Assembly (NCBI RefSeq): GCF_030936135.1
Contig: NC_082611.1
Coordinates: 7,021,001 to 7,085,000, forward strand
Length of the DNA: 64,000 nucleotides
From: Gavia stellata
Lineage: Eukaryota > Chordata > Aves > Gaviiformes > Gaviidae
Direction: 5' to 3'
Shown one piece after another: positions 26,501 through 38,207 of the stretch (positions are counted from its first letter, which is position 1; each line of letters opens with the position of its first letter). The position numbers and the translations under genes are program-made. The notes beneath the pieces are model-generated. The model worked only from the letters and a program-made list of their open reading frames with translations, was not told the DNA's origin and made no database searches.

Positions 26501-29500
26501 TGAATTGCTGCAGAAGTCGTGTTCTCTCTGCTATACCTCTGCATGAGTCCTTGCCATGACTTTTGAGAGCCTCACCAGCTTAATCTCATTTCAGGGCTTC
26601 CAGCTGTGTAGGTGGTGGGACAGAGGGTCTCAGATGTGAAAGATGGGAATGTGAGCATTGTACTTATTCCAGGGAAAGCCCTCAGGTGTGTCACATCCTG
26701 TGCCAGCAGAAGGGACTTGAACTGGCCACCTCCACAGACAGACAATAATGCTGTGTCAACATGGTGCTTTCCAAGCCAATTAGCTTAGGCACAACACCGA
26801 GCTAACCCAACTACGCTGTTCCTAGGAGCTGGACTGAGGACAGCATTGCAGCATGTCATATGGACATATTTGCTGTCAGGAGAAAGGAGGGGTCTCATCC
26901 CCATCATCCCATGAGAGGTGTACACATCTTCAAGGAGACCACTAGCTGTCCTGCCAGACAATTAAACAAACACCCGCTGTTAGCTGGTGCCTCATCCTGG
27001 GATAGTGTCTGTACACAGTGTGTAACTCTGGCCTGTGCTCGGGTGATGCTTTTTGGGCTTAGCTAGTCTGGAGTTATAGCCAGCCACAGACCTCAGTGCG
27101 GCTTGGAAAGACGACTCTGCTGGCATTCAAAGCGGAAGCTTTGTGTCAGGAAGGAATGGGCTTATATCAGCTGTTAGTTTGCTAAGATTGAGTTTCAGTA
27201 GCCAAAACAAAAGAAAAAGAAGTTTGTCAAACCTGGTTCTAGGAGAGGAAGAACATAAGTTACTGAAGGTGTAATACAAGGAGGCAGACTTGAGATGGTA
27301 TTTCAGGGCCGATCTCTAATATCAGAGACATATTGTGATTTTGCAAAGAGGGTGAAATGGTTCTTTTTGTAAAAGCTTTGGTTTTTTTCTTTTACTGATA
27401 AGCTTCACAGATTAAGCCCAGGATCCTGGGAATCTGTGTGCTGTGGATACCGAACTGCAGATGTGTTCTGTACAGGCTGGGTGGCTGATAATGTTCATGT
27501 TCTCACCTCGAGAAGCAAGATGTGGGAGGCCTGAAGGACAAACATGGGGAACCAGATATCCTCAAAAAAGCTAAAATGTACAATCAAGCTCTTACCAGCA
27601 CCATAGGGGAGCCCAACAGCTTTGTATTTTCATTTAACAGCTTCAGCAAAGTTAGAAATACAGGATCATCATATTCAAACCTCTCTCCAAACAATATAGA
27701 GCAGATGACATTGGATACAGCATTGTTGAGTATCATCTTCGTATCAAATGGTTTCCCTGTATTTCAAGCAATGAAAACAAATGACGACATGAGTATGCCC
27801 ATTTCAGTCTGGTTTCCTATGGTAACGTAGTCCTGAGCTCCCGAAGAAAAAACTCGTTCACCACCCAGAATGCATAGCAGGGAACTCGGTTTCACTGTTT
27901 TCAGGTCTCAGTTTAATAACCTACTTCAGCATATGCTGAACTTAAATCATGAGATATAATTTGCTCAGACTTAAACTTTCATTCATCTTTATTGTTCTGC
28001 TAGACATGTTTTCTGTCTCTGGGTTAAAGTCTTGACACTCACCGTGATAGGATTCAAAATATTTGATAAGCGAATTTACTTCCTCCAGGATTCGAATCTC
28101 AATGGTTCTCTTTCCCATTCCAAAATCTCGCAGTGTGGACAAGGTGAATCTTCTCATAGTTTTCCATAGCTCTCCATGACTGAATGCTATGCCTAAAATA
28201 AAGGTATAACATCCTTATGTTACCTGTGGTTAATAAATGTTTGTAAGGCCTTCTTACGCACTGGTATCAAAGCTGCTTGATACACTGTTATATAAACAAA
28301 AAGCAATCTGTAAGAGGATGATACTCTCCTGCTGTAAGAATGTATGAACATAGACAAACAACAAACTGACCAAAAGGTCACTTACCATTTCCTTGTGTCA
28401 TTTTCCTAAATATGGGTATTTCTGCCCTCTCTCCAAAGTCTTCAGCATGATTTAAAAGGGCATCCTTGATGGTTTCGTATCCAGCCAGGACCACAGCTTT
28501 CCTGGGTCCAAAATGCACAGTGAAGACATTGCCGTATATCTTGGAGAGCTGTCAAGGTGAATAAATATGTTCATTCAAAACCAGATCTGGACCCAAATGC
28601 TAGCACTAGCCGCCCTAGGTGGTTTCTAGCCTGAAAGGAGCCTCTCAGCCCTGCCTGAAGTCTCCAGGTGCTGCTGTAATGCAACTAATAAGCAACGGCT
28701 ATCAATTGCCAGCATCTCTGCTTGCACCCTGTTTGCACAACAAGGTGTCTGCTATCACTGCTCCTATCAGAGGAGAAGTCAATAAAATGCCGTTGCATTC
28801 CTGTGGTGTTCTGCAGTAACAGGCCAACACAGCGATACCACCATTCGGAGGCTGGTTAGAAAATGCTGTAGCAGGCAGGCCTGTTTATTTTAATGCTGTT
28901 GACCTGAGGCAAGCAGGCGTGCACACATCTTTGAGGCTGAAGCCACAAACACTAAAAAAACAACGCTCAACAATAACTCTTTCTTTCAGGACAGCACTTG
29001 TCTCTAATTATGGCAAGGTGGGTAGTGTTGCAGTCATCGCAAAATTATTTGCTGGCCACCAGAAACCTGAATCCAACTAGGAAGCATTTTCTTGTAGATA
29101 ATGTCACAGGAGCTCTAGGCTTTTATAGCAAATTAAATATGAATCATCTGTTACACAGAAGGGTGGCTTTGACAAGCTAATCATTCACTCGGTATTTTAG
29201 ACTTCGTTTAAACACACTGCAAGCAATCCGCTCCAAATGTCTTCTTGTTTCCGACGTGCCTGGGTTACCATTTGCTATGCATTAGATACATACTGAAAAT
29301 TGAATTTCAGATTAGAAGCAGCTCCTGTTATTACACCAGATGAATTGAATTTGTTTTCATCAAACGGTGGTGTGACGGCTTGGGAGATAACATTAACACT
29401 GGTTCTTTCCTCCCCGGAAGCTCACAGAGTGTGTGGCAGAGCCAGGGGCAGGGAATCACAGCCACCTCCCAGCCTTCCTTTGGTCATTTCTTTGCATTAG

Positions 29501-30965
29501 TACTTCTTGGCATCAACCCTGTTTTTTCTCAGCAAGACAAGTATTGGATATGGCAGGCCTAAAAGCCAAAAGAAAGCTGCTTGGCAGATTATAGGAAATG
29601 AGTCTGGTGCCTTTGTGTGACATTTGTATCACAAAATCCCCCCGTACCACCAAAAATAGTTGCTTTTCCATACTGGCACCCTATGATCAGATGGGCGCTC
29701 AGGACCAGAAGCCCATTAAAACTGTACTCTGCACAATCCTCTGCGCCGTAAATCAAGGCAGATGAACACTGCATGACTGCCATAGGAATTCTGTACTTCC
29801 GCAGCGCAGGATGCCCTTCTTCTACAACTAACTGGAGAATTTTGGTGTCTGCCCTGCCCTCTCAGGTGGGCTGAAGGAGTTCTCTGGGGACTGAGTTTCC
29901 CCTGTCATAGTGTCCAGTAAGCACACACACAGGGTATGTGACAGGTCACTCACAGCACCTCAACCGTCTTTACAGCAACCAGAATAAATCTGAATTCACA
30001 TTGAATTGTCCTCACCTCCCTACCGGAGCAGAGCAGACACTTTCTGAAACAAACATTGCACCTGGCTTTAAAACATGTAAGTCCTTCTCTTTTAGAAATA
30101 AAATACGCATGGAGCTGCATAAGAAAAAGCAGTTTGTTTACCTAGACATTCAAAAGCCATGCATCAAGTCTTAAATCACCCTGGCCAATGTGTGTGCAGG
30201 GGAAGGGTTGGGGAGGCAGAGTTGAGCTTTGCATTGCAGGGATATAATTAGCTTTGGAAAGAAATGTGCATATTGACCCCATTTCCTCTCCTGTGGGGAT
30301 GATATACCCTCCCTTCCTTCCTTCCTTCCTTCCTTCCGTCCGTCCGTCCGTGGGAGAGGTCTGTCTGCAGTGAGACATCACTTGATGGCAAATGGTCCTG
30401 ATCTGTCAGCAGACTGGCCCAGCTCAAGTCTTCTACCAGCAGTCTCTGAGGAGCTTGAAACACCAACAATATGGAGCTAATTGCAAGGGATGGGTGTCTA
30501 TGCTTGTGTGTGTATAAGGGAAGGAATGTGTGTATTATATTAATATATATAAATTCATGTATGTGTGTGTGTTCCTCTGAAGGTAAAGTCACCCTGCCAG
30601 CCTGCCTATACACCAAATATCTCATTCCTGCCCTCCACACAAGGCAAACACAATCGCATCTCCATGTCCCTAATTGCTTTTCTCGCTTGAGGAATTGCAT
30701 GTTTTCATCCTGTCTGCTTGCTTGAGGAATTGCATGTTTTCATCCTGTCTGCTCGCTCAGACCCTACCTCTGTCAGCGACTGGAACGGCTTTTTCAGGTC
30801 CACCACATTCAAGTTTCCGATCAGAGGAAGAGGTCGTGGCCCGGGAGGCAAACTGCAAACCGACTTCTTCAAGCTGGTAAGAAAGTAAAGGAGAGCGACC
30901 AGCCCTGCTGCCAAATAGAGCAGCGAGCTAGAGCCCGTGTATTGCAGCAAACTCTGTATGGCCAT
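23550..30965 (-). CDS. CYP2K-like cytochrome P450, complete nine-exon gene
   Basis: ER-anchored heme monooxygenase of family 2. Exons, 5' to 3': 30965-30768, 28548-28386, 28192-28043, 27756-27596, 26363-26190, 25662-25521, 24966-24779, 24286-24145, 23755-23550. They total 1524 nt (507 aa), in phase, without internal stops, all with GT-AG borders. Motifs: signal anchor about residues 12-30 followed by [10 protein letters not shown] at 40-47, C-helix W130-KTMRR, I-helix AGTET 306-310, K-helix E363-IQR, heme loop FSLGRRAC444VGE. The stretch ANIVPM in exon 7, FQGYVIPK, and [13 protein letters not shown] near the end recall fish CYP2K proteins rather than CYP2W1; bird and turtle genes are often labelled CYP2K1-like. 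The ATG context (G at -3 and +4) is strong. The C-terminus runs about seven residues past the usual CAVPR-type end. The gene is in tandem with CYP2W1, 5.7 kb upstream. CYP2 assignment is near certain; the CYP2K label is moderate. Confidence 0.92.
30311..30352. repeat. Tetranucleotide microsatellite (CCTT)n-(CCGT)n
   Basis: About six CCTT units pass directly into four CCGT units, consistent with a point change in one unit that was then amplified. It lies in intron 1 of the CYP2K-like gene. Confidence 0.9.
30686..30755. repeat. Two-copy 35-bp tandem duplication next to a splice donor
   Basis: Two adjacent 35-base units (30686-30720 and 30721-30755), beginning CTTGAGGAATTGCATG, differ at one base. 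They sit 13 bases inside intron 1 of the CYP2K-like gene, just past the exon 1 donor at 30767. The near identity implies a recent duplication, or an assembly artefact. Confidence 0.9.
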
Positions 30966-31003
30966 GTCTAGATCAAACTGTGGCTACGAGCATCCTGGGG
31001 TCC

Positions 31004-31010
31004 CTTTATA
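31004..31010 (-). promoter_or_regulatory. TATA box of the CYP2K-like gene
   Basis: TATAAAG on the minus strand (context GGCTATAAAGGG), 39-45 bases before the start codon. Transcription would start only some 10-20 bases upstream of the ATG, a short leader. TATA promoters are common in inducible or tissue-restricted P450 genes. Confidence 0.6.
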
Positions 31011-31081
31011 GCCCTTCTGTCATTGCCTGAACACACCTTCTGGGGAAGTGGCTTTACACAGAGAAAAGGACTCTGAGGTCT

Positions 31082-31088
31082 TGTTTAC
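31082..31088 (+). promoter_or_regulatory. Candidate FOXA site upstream of the CYP2K-like gene
   Basis: TGTTTAC within TTGTTTACTT, about 120 bases upstream of the start codon. This is the core forkhead (FOXA/HNF3) motif that often drives liver P450 genes. A 7-mer match alone is weak evidence. Confidence 0.35.
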
Positions 31089-34000
31089 TTCCATTTAGAT
31101 CAGATGTACTTTTTTTCCCTGCCAAATAAAGCACCCTATTTTATTCTGAAACATGGATTATCTTAATCTGGAGCTCCTATTTCATCTACAACACTGGGGC
31201 AAAGTGTTTGTTTTCCAGTGAAAACCTGTGTTATGGGCATGTTGTGGTCTACGTGATTTCAGGGGCAGGATTAAGGTACAAGACTTGTGCTGGATTGCTG
31301 TCACGGTGCCAGGTCACAGGACTCAGCTGGACCACTGGTGATGCAATGGAGGAAGCAGGACACAGGAGGGAAAGCCCACAATAATGCTTGGCCTAAGGTG
31401 CAGCTGGCAAGGAAGTCCTCAGGTAAGACAAGGCTGACCAAGGAGGAGTTAGAACGGTGGTGGCATGAAGATGTGCTAATTCAGGATTGCAGACGGGAGC
31501 AGGCCCACTTACAGGTGACAGCTCTGATTCTTTTTGCTTTCCTGCCACCCCAGTAAAATCACCTCCTTGAGCAACACAGTGTTTTCATTACTGACGCTGT
31601 TATTGATCTTTGTCCCAAAAATCCTCTACTGGCAATCCCAAAATGCCCCTGAAACCACTTCAGTCACTATTTTGCAGTTTACTGTCCAGAGGACTGTGTG
31701 CCTGGATGTCCATCTCTGTCTCTGAGTTTGGTGATGACTCCTTCCTGGCTGTCCTGCCTATTCATGAGCAGATGCATGCAATCCTCTAGGAGAAACTGTC
31801 CCCTCCAGGCAATGTTTCTGCCTGATTGGGAAAGAGATCCTGGATGTTTGTAACCTGGGAGGAGCCAGAATCAGGCTCTGCAGCTGGCCAGGCAGAGGAC
31901 AGAGGACAGAGGCTACGTGGGCAGCTATTGCAGAGGGGGTGCCAGCCAGGAGGAGCACACAGCAACAGCTTTGGCACTCCAGGTGTATTGAGTCATGCGC
32001 CATGCCAGGGCAGGGTCCTACAAGAGCCTGCGTGCCCGGGCAACAGCTCCCCAAGAGCCACCCGCACCCTCTGCATCCTTAGGGAATGATAACAAAGCAG
32101 AAGTGATCAAGAACAGGAGGCCAGAGTTTTAAATGTTGGCTCTGGGGGAAGGAATCAATTGGATGCTCTATCACATATTCTCAAGTGGGGATATTTTGCT
32201 CCCCGGTTGCAGATTCTGTCAGATTACTGGGCCGTGCTGCTGTTCAACCCTTTAGAAATCTTCAGTTTTAATAATACTTCTGCTAGAATCCTCCAAGGCT
32301 CCCGGGTGCAGGCTCCACTGATGGAAAAATGATGATTATTTATTAATAATAATAAAAGTACATTAGCCGAAGGCAAGGGGAATCAATAAACTCTAACTAG
32401 ATTGACATGAAAAAGGTGCCTGCACGTCTGCCTGTTCTCCAAGGCTTGTTACCAGGAGTGGAATTTTTCACAATGGGAAATTACCCTGTGCAGAAGAGGA
32501 CTAGGCAGGGCGGGCAAAGAAAGGAGGGCAATGGATGGTCATGTCCATCTCAAGATTTGCTGCACAACTATGAAGGTCTTGGTCTATGCCCTCTTCTCTC
32601 AGACATCTCCAAGAATATCCTGTTCTGCCAGACTCTTCTCTGAGAAAATGGTATGACCACTGGGACTCCTGAGACTTTATAAGATACATTAAGAGTGAGG
32701 AAAAAATCCTATATGGGCGCAGTTGGGTACTGATAGAGGGAATTTACTGTTTCTGTTTACATACAGCTACCACTGCTCTGTTAAAGTAGAGCTGCCTACT
32801 GCCATAGACAGCAAAAGCACCTGTTCAAGGGCTTTCAGACTGTTTCAAGCTTCAGGTTGTACCTGATGATAATATAGGGTGAAACCCTTTCTCAAGCAGT
32901 GAGCCCATGGACTTGCAACCTGCTGGACTGATGCATGCACTGTGGGAAATGATGGATGAGTTCTCCAGTGGGAGGGAATCATTGCAGTTTTAAAATACAA
33001 CTAACGTGATGTCCTCATGTCCATTTCTTCCTCATATACCTTGGCTTCCAGTATGCAATCCTGAACACAGCCTACAACTGAGTTCTTGGCCTGCAGGTGA
33101 GGCATCCCACACAGGACCAAGGAGAAAACATTGCTCCCTGCTCATGTGTCTTGGTCTTTCTACCAGCCTAAGCCAGAACTGATACCATCTTCAGGTAAGC
33201 AGACTTTGTGGGCATAGCTCAGGGAAATAATCGGTTCCTCCTAGAAAATGAGCCTGTACGTTAAACAGCCACAGAGTCATCTAACTTCCGTGTGCTCATC
33301 TAGAGAAGGACATATAATCTTCTAATGGGACATAGGTTAATAATGCTACAGTAACAGGAGGATAATGCAGAGAAAGAGCTGTTATAAGGCCATAATTCAG
33401 TCAATGAGTTCTGATAACATAATAAACCATGAGAGTGAACACCAAGTGCTTGTGTGCCTTGCCAGGCTCTGCAACTGATTTACAACCTCAAGAGATGCCT
33501 ATCAGCCCGTGCATTGTTAGCAGGGATATATAAAGCATGAGCACACCCTATTAAACATTAACATTTTTAAAGACTCAGATGTGTTAAAACTCAGGCTGCT
33601 CCTTACTAATGGATTTTGCTCACCTTGACTATTGCCAGTGCAAAAAGAAATCAAAAGCTTTCCGACCTTGACCCCTTTCCATTTTTCATAATTATTGCAG
33701 TTTTATTGGATTACACCTGCTTCTTCCCACCCTGCAAATAGGTATTTCTGTAGGATCACTACAGGGTAGTGATCAGTATCTCAAGTGTTTGCTATGCTCA
33801 TTTTGATACAAATAACTTGTACTGAATTTCTTTTCATTTATCTTTCAAATCACTGTGTGTTGCACATCTACTTTGGGAAGAAAGACTCCTGAAACATACT
33901 TTCAAAAATCATTATTTTACTGCAAATTTTCAATGAAAGCTTCTTGGTTTTTTTCCATACTGTGAGCTGAAGGTTTGTATATGATGGGTCTGGTCACTGG

Positions 34001-36131
34001 AAGAAGAAAATAAAAAAGTCTGTGCATGGGATTAGTGCATTGTCTCTGTGCAGAGCCTAAAGTGACAGTATTTCCCACTCGTGTTAAGCATTTACCCCTT
34101 TTAGCAACAAACCATTCTCAAGGACTCTGTTGCTTTTAAAAGCCTTGTTCTTGGACCGAATAGATGTCATTCCTTCATGAGTCTCACTCAGTGACAAAAT
34201 ACATGGGACATCCTGGGATTTGGTGCTGGTAATGTACTTTATAATATACATATCTGTAAAAATATTTGCAGAAAAATCCATTGTGACTATAGCCAGAAGC
34301 ACGATCTTCCAGACCCCACACTTACGCCAACTAGCCAAGGCAGCCTGACCTGGGAAGTTAGTATTGAGGAGGTCAGGTTATGAAGAATTTATTTTCAAAA
34401 TACAACTGAACAGACTAAATAGCTCCAAGGATCTTTTTGTTCTGGGTCTCTAGCTTCAGTCTATCTCAACACAGTATTGCAGAAATTATATTAATCCAAG
34501 GGCAATTTGGGGCATACCATGAAGCATGATTATTTGGTAGGTATCTCAGAGCCAGGGTCCCAGCATCTTACTTTTGGGCACCCCATCTTGATGCAGATAG
34601 AGATGTGGATTTAGATACACCAGAACTGCAACTAGCAATGTAAGAAAAAAGTTTGCTTTGGCTTTCAGCGCAGTGTTGCTATTTCTACCACGTTCCCCTC
34701 TAACCTGATGAGGCTTTGGCTCAGTCATAACAGAAAATGAGCTATCATTCTCTACATCTTTGCAGAGCACATAACATATTAAGGCCCTGACCTTACTGGC
34801 ATGAAACTATGATTTCCCTGTAAGTGCAAAACAATAATATTTCATTAATCATCCACAACAGAAATCCCCGTTCCCCAGACTATTCTGGCAATATTCTGCA
34901 TTTTTGCTTGTCTAGGAACCTGAATTAAAAGGTAGAAAAATGGTTTACAACAGCCTGTGGCAGTGATGTAGCAAGAGACTTTATGTAAGAGCTGGCGGCG
35001 TGCTTGCTGCGTGAGGGTGAGGCGTAGGAATGAGTGATCCTGGAAGGATGTTTCTCTGAGGTGTGTTCTGTGCCTGGGCTGGGAACAGCAGTCTCAAGGG
35101 CACAAATTCCAGCATCTGAATGTGCTTGGTCTTGTTCAACCAATTAATTTCTTACAGTTATCCCAAGTCAAGCTACAAAATCCCCTAGTACTTTACTCAA
35201 AGCCTTTCGCAGCTTGTCAATATATTATTTTCAAATTAACTACCTGATAATTTGAATCTGTAGGCTCTTAAAAGATGCAGCATGGTGAGAGAGAGAAAAT
35301 AATGAAAGTAACGCTGAGTGTGTAAAAACTCCTCCTGAAGGTACATTTGTACAACTGACAGATAAGCACCAATAATGGAGTAAGTTTTCAGCGTGATCTG
35401 ACAACATTGTAAAAGAGCAAACATTGTTTAAATGTTACTTTAGTCCATAATTAATAATTCTTCAGTCCATAATTAATGACTAACAGCTCTGATTCAAGCA
35501 AAGGATTTTTTTTTTAATCTATCAAGCTGTGTAACTTGAAAGGGGAAGATCCAAGATTTTCCCTAGTTTGGGGAGCCTTCTAATTTGAGCCTTCAAATTT
35601 TTGGAAAGGGCTGAGGACTCAAGACTAGAGATACTGTAAAGCACTGGATGCTTTACAAATGATCTGATCTCTCCTGTACAATGGACACCTTTTTACTGAA
35701 ACAGCTATTTCAGATTTCCCTGGTGCCGTGAAAGTCTCTCACTTCTTTGAAAGATAATATGTGAAAAGCATTTAATTCTGTTTGTGGCACTGCTCTTTCT
35801 GGCACTGTTTGTATTGAAATCTTTTGGAACTGGTTGGCTTAATCTGCAAATGAGATTTTTTTTTCCTTTACACTGATTATCTAATGGGGGTTTCATCTGA
35901 TCTCCTTGGGAAAAATACATACTAATCTTCTAAAGCACACATATTAGATTCTAAGACAAACTGTACCTTTAAAGGAAACTCCAGAAGATGCAACTGATAT
36001 TTGCAATAAAAATATTAAGTAAGCATAACCAAACACCTGCTACTATACCTGACCTGAATTTGGGTAACTACAAAATTTAAGACTCCAGAGGAAGACACTG
36101 AGTTAATTAATAGGTAATGAAAGCATTTGGA

Positions 36132-36160
36132 TATAATATAATATAATATAATACAATACA
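36132..36160. repeat. (ATAAT)n pentanucleotide microsatellite
   Basis: About five to six pentanucleotide units, the last carrying a T-to-C change. Non-coding. Confidence 0.85.
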
Positions 36161-37865
36161 GCAAGTTGATACAGCTTTTGCATAGGATTGTCGCTGTATA
36201 TTTGGGAATAATTCCACTGTGGGATGCCTGCATATCTTTTTCCTTTGATTTCTTCCTTCATCACATGGGGAATGAGCAAGTCAACCACTGTGCCAGAAAC
36301 TAAGGAACGTAATTTGGGCAGCAGGGTAAAATCAAGTGGCTTGACACTTCAGTTAAACTTCTCCAGATAAACCAAAGCTCCTTCTCTGCTGCCCAATCCT
36401 CTGAGATCTGGGAGACAGTTTGCTGCATGTATTTATGAAAGAAGAGTATCTCCTTTTTACTGTTAAGTGTTATAACGAAGTCAAGTGGAAAAGTGCTATT
36501 TACCGTATAATAAAAAACATCTATTGTTTGTAGCCCTGAAAACGCAATAATAATTTACAAAGGTTGTGTAAACCAGTTGCTTATGTAATAGCACGGTGTA
36601 ATTTTCCATTTACAATTTCAATACTGTAATAAGAAAGCAATCAAAGCATAAACAAAACACACTTTAAATGGGGCTGCAGGTAATATTTCCATAATGGCTG
36701 TCCTTAACAATTGCAGCTGTTTCTTTTTTTTTTCCCAGCCTCGAATTCTTTCTACTTATCTCAGTCATTTAATTAAAAGAAAATCAACTTAAAACAGATG
36801 AAAGACCATCTTAAATCAATTGCAGCTATGGGCAAAGAAGAAAAAAGACTCTAACAGCGTAATCCACAGTTAACACTCTGGTGGGTTAAATTAACGCCAT
36901 TTCTCATCCTCCTTTCAGGATGAGATCTGAGGCTCTGCAGAAAGTGTGCTGTAAACCTGCGGGGAAAAGGAGTGTTTGCCTTGGTTATCTGTCCTGAGGA
37001 TCTGGAAGTTCACCATTTCCCAAGCATCTGCCGATGACTGCTTGCTTTTACTGGCCTCATCCGCGTTCGCCGGTGGGAAGCCGCCTGCTCGCCCATCGCT
37101 TGTACGAGGCATAAAATGACCCTGTGCCATCCGTCAGGTTTGTGTACAGGCATTAAACTGTGAGGATTAACGAGGGATGAGCAAGCACGTCGCTTCCGCC
37201 ACGGGTGGCTGATGGCGGAGTTCGCGTCACTGCAGCGGGATGGGGATGGCTCTTCCGAAATCTTGCTGGATTTCCAAGGAAAGTGCCTGCTGGGGGTGCC
37301 TCAGCTCTGCCTGCTGATGCCCGGGGGCTCTCGGATCACACCACCAGCCACAGCTGGGTCCTGAAAAATGTGGTTTTAAGCCAAGACCCAGTGCTCATCA
37401 GTGATGGGCGAGGAACTTGTTCTTCGTGGCGGAGGGGAAGGAGCCTGGCCTCAGCCTGGGCCCTGACCACCGGCTCCTGGGCAAAAACGGGGAAAGGCTC
37501 GGGTGAGGCTGGATCCCGTATAAATTTGCTGAGAGTAGGCTCCGAGTTCTGCCCTTTCCCCCTTCACTTCCAAACGAACAAACGCAGGAGGACAAACCAT
37601 TTTTCCCTGCCCCTCAGCAGGCAGGCTGCCCGTGACCATCGCTCTCACCCTTCCCATTCAGAGAGTTCAGAGGTGAATTAGGAAACTAACAAGGTTTTTA
37701 TGAGGAGAAATCGTTTTATTTCGCAGGGGTTGACCGAGCCCTGGGTGCAGGGGCGGCGGAAGCACAGCGGGAACGCCACCGGCCCGAGCCTCCCGCTCAG
37801 GTGGGACCGACCCCGCCGCTCCCCGGAGGCCGCCGGCCCGGCCCAACATGGCGGGCAGCGGCGGC

Positions 37866-37879
37866 GTCTCCATGGTGAC
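37866..37879 (+). promoter_or_regulatory. X-box (RFX-type) motif 1
   Basis: GTCTCCATGGTGAC; its complement GTCACCATGGAGAC fits the imperfect palindrome GTNRCC-AT-GGNRAC bound by RFX factors. It lies about 340 bases before the COX19 start codon. Confidence 0.6.
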
Positions 37880-37906
37880 CCGCTCCGCTGGCCGATGCCT
37901 GCGGCA

Positions 37907-37916
37907 GTGACGTCAC
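37907..37916. promoter_or_regulatory. Palindromic CRE (CREB/ATF site)
   Basis: GTGACGTCAC contains the full palindromic cAMP response element TGACGTCA, the strongest CREB/ATF consensus. It lies 28 bases from X-box 1 and about 90 from X-box 2; RFX-CRE pairs are a known promoter arrangement. Confidence 0.7.
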
Positions 37917-38007
37917 TCTTGACCCCCGCCCGCGCGGCCCTATTGCGCTGCCGTGGTGACGCCCCCCCCGCCCCCAGCGAACGCTCCCGCAGGAGCGAGG
38001 CGCTCCG

Positions 38008-38021
38008 GTTGCCATAGCAAT
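38008..38021 (+). promoter_or_regulatory. X-box (RFX-type) motif 2, near-consensus
   Basis: GTTGCCATAGCAAT matches the ideal GTTGCCATGGCAAC at 12 of 14 positions. It is the best of the X-box-like sites here and lies about 187 bases before the COX19 start codon. Confidence 0.65.
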
Positions 38022-38030
38022 GCCGATGCC

Positions 38031-38044
38031 GTTTCCATAGCGGC
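38031..38044 (+). promoter_or_regulatory. X-box-like motif 3, weaker
   Basis: GTTTCCATAGCGGC keeps the left half-site but has a degenerate right half. It lies only 10 bases after motif 2, so the two could bind RFX dimers side by side. Confidence 0.4.
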
Positions 38045-38075
38045 GTGGCCCCGCCCCCTCCGCGGGGCGGCAGCG

Positions 38076-38083
38076 GTCACGTG
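38076..38083. promoter_or_regulatory. CACGTG E-box (USF/MITF-TFE type)
   Basis: GTCACGTG, about 130 bases before the COX19 start codon, is a common core-promoter element in CpG islands of housekeeping and mitochondrial genes. It can bind USF1/2 or related bHLH-zip factors. Confidence 0.55.
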
Positions 38084-38207
38084 GCCCGCTCGATGCGCTC
38101 GGCGCTCGTAGGAGCTGGCTACGATCGGTGTTCGGCTCCCCCCGGCGGCCAGTGTGTGAGCGGAGGGACCCCCGTCCTCGGCCCGGCCCGCCCTGCCCGC
38201 CGGCGAC

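Larger units (their letters stand above)
31011..37699. other. AT-rich intergenic region between the P450 cluster and COX19
   Basis: About 6.7 kb, mostly AT-rich. No exon, RNA gene or transposon was recognised on either strand. It holds the 5' flank of the CYP2K-like gene and a small ATAAT microsatellite at 36132-36160. The open frames are short and show no family resemblance. Confidence 0.6.
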
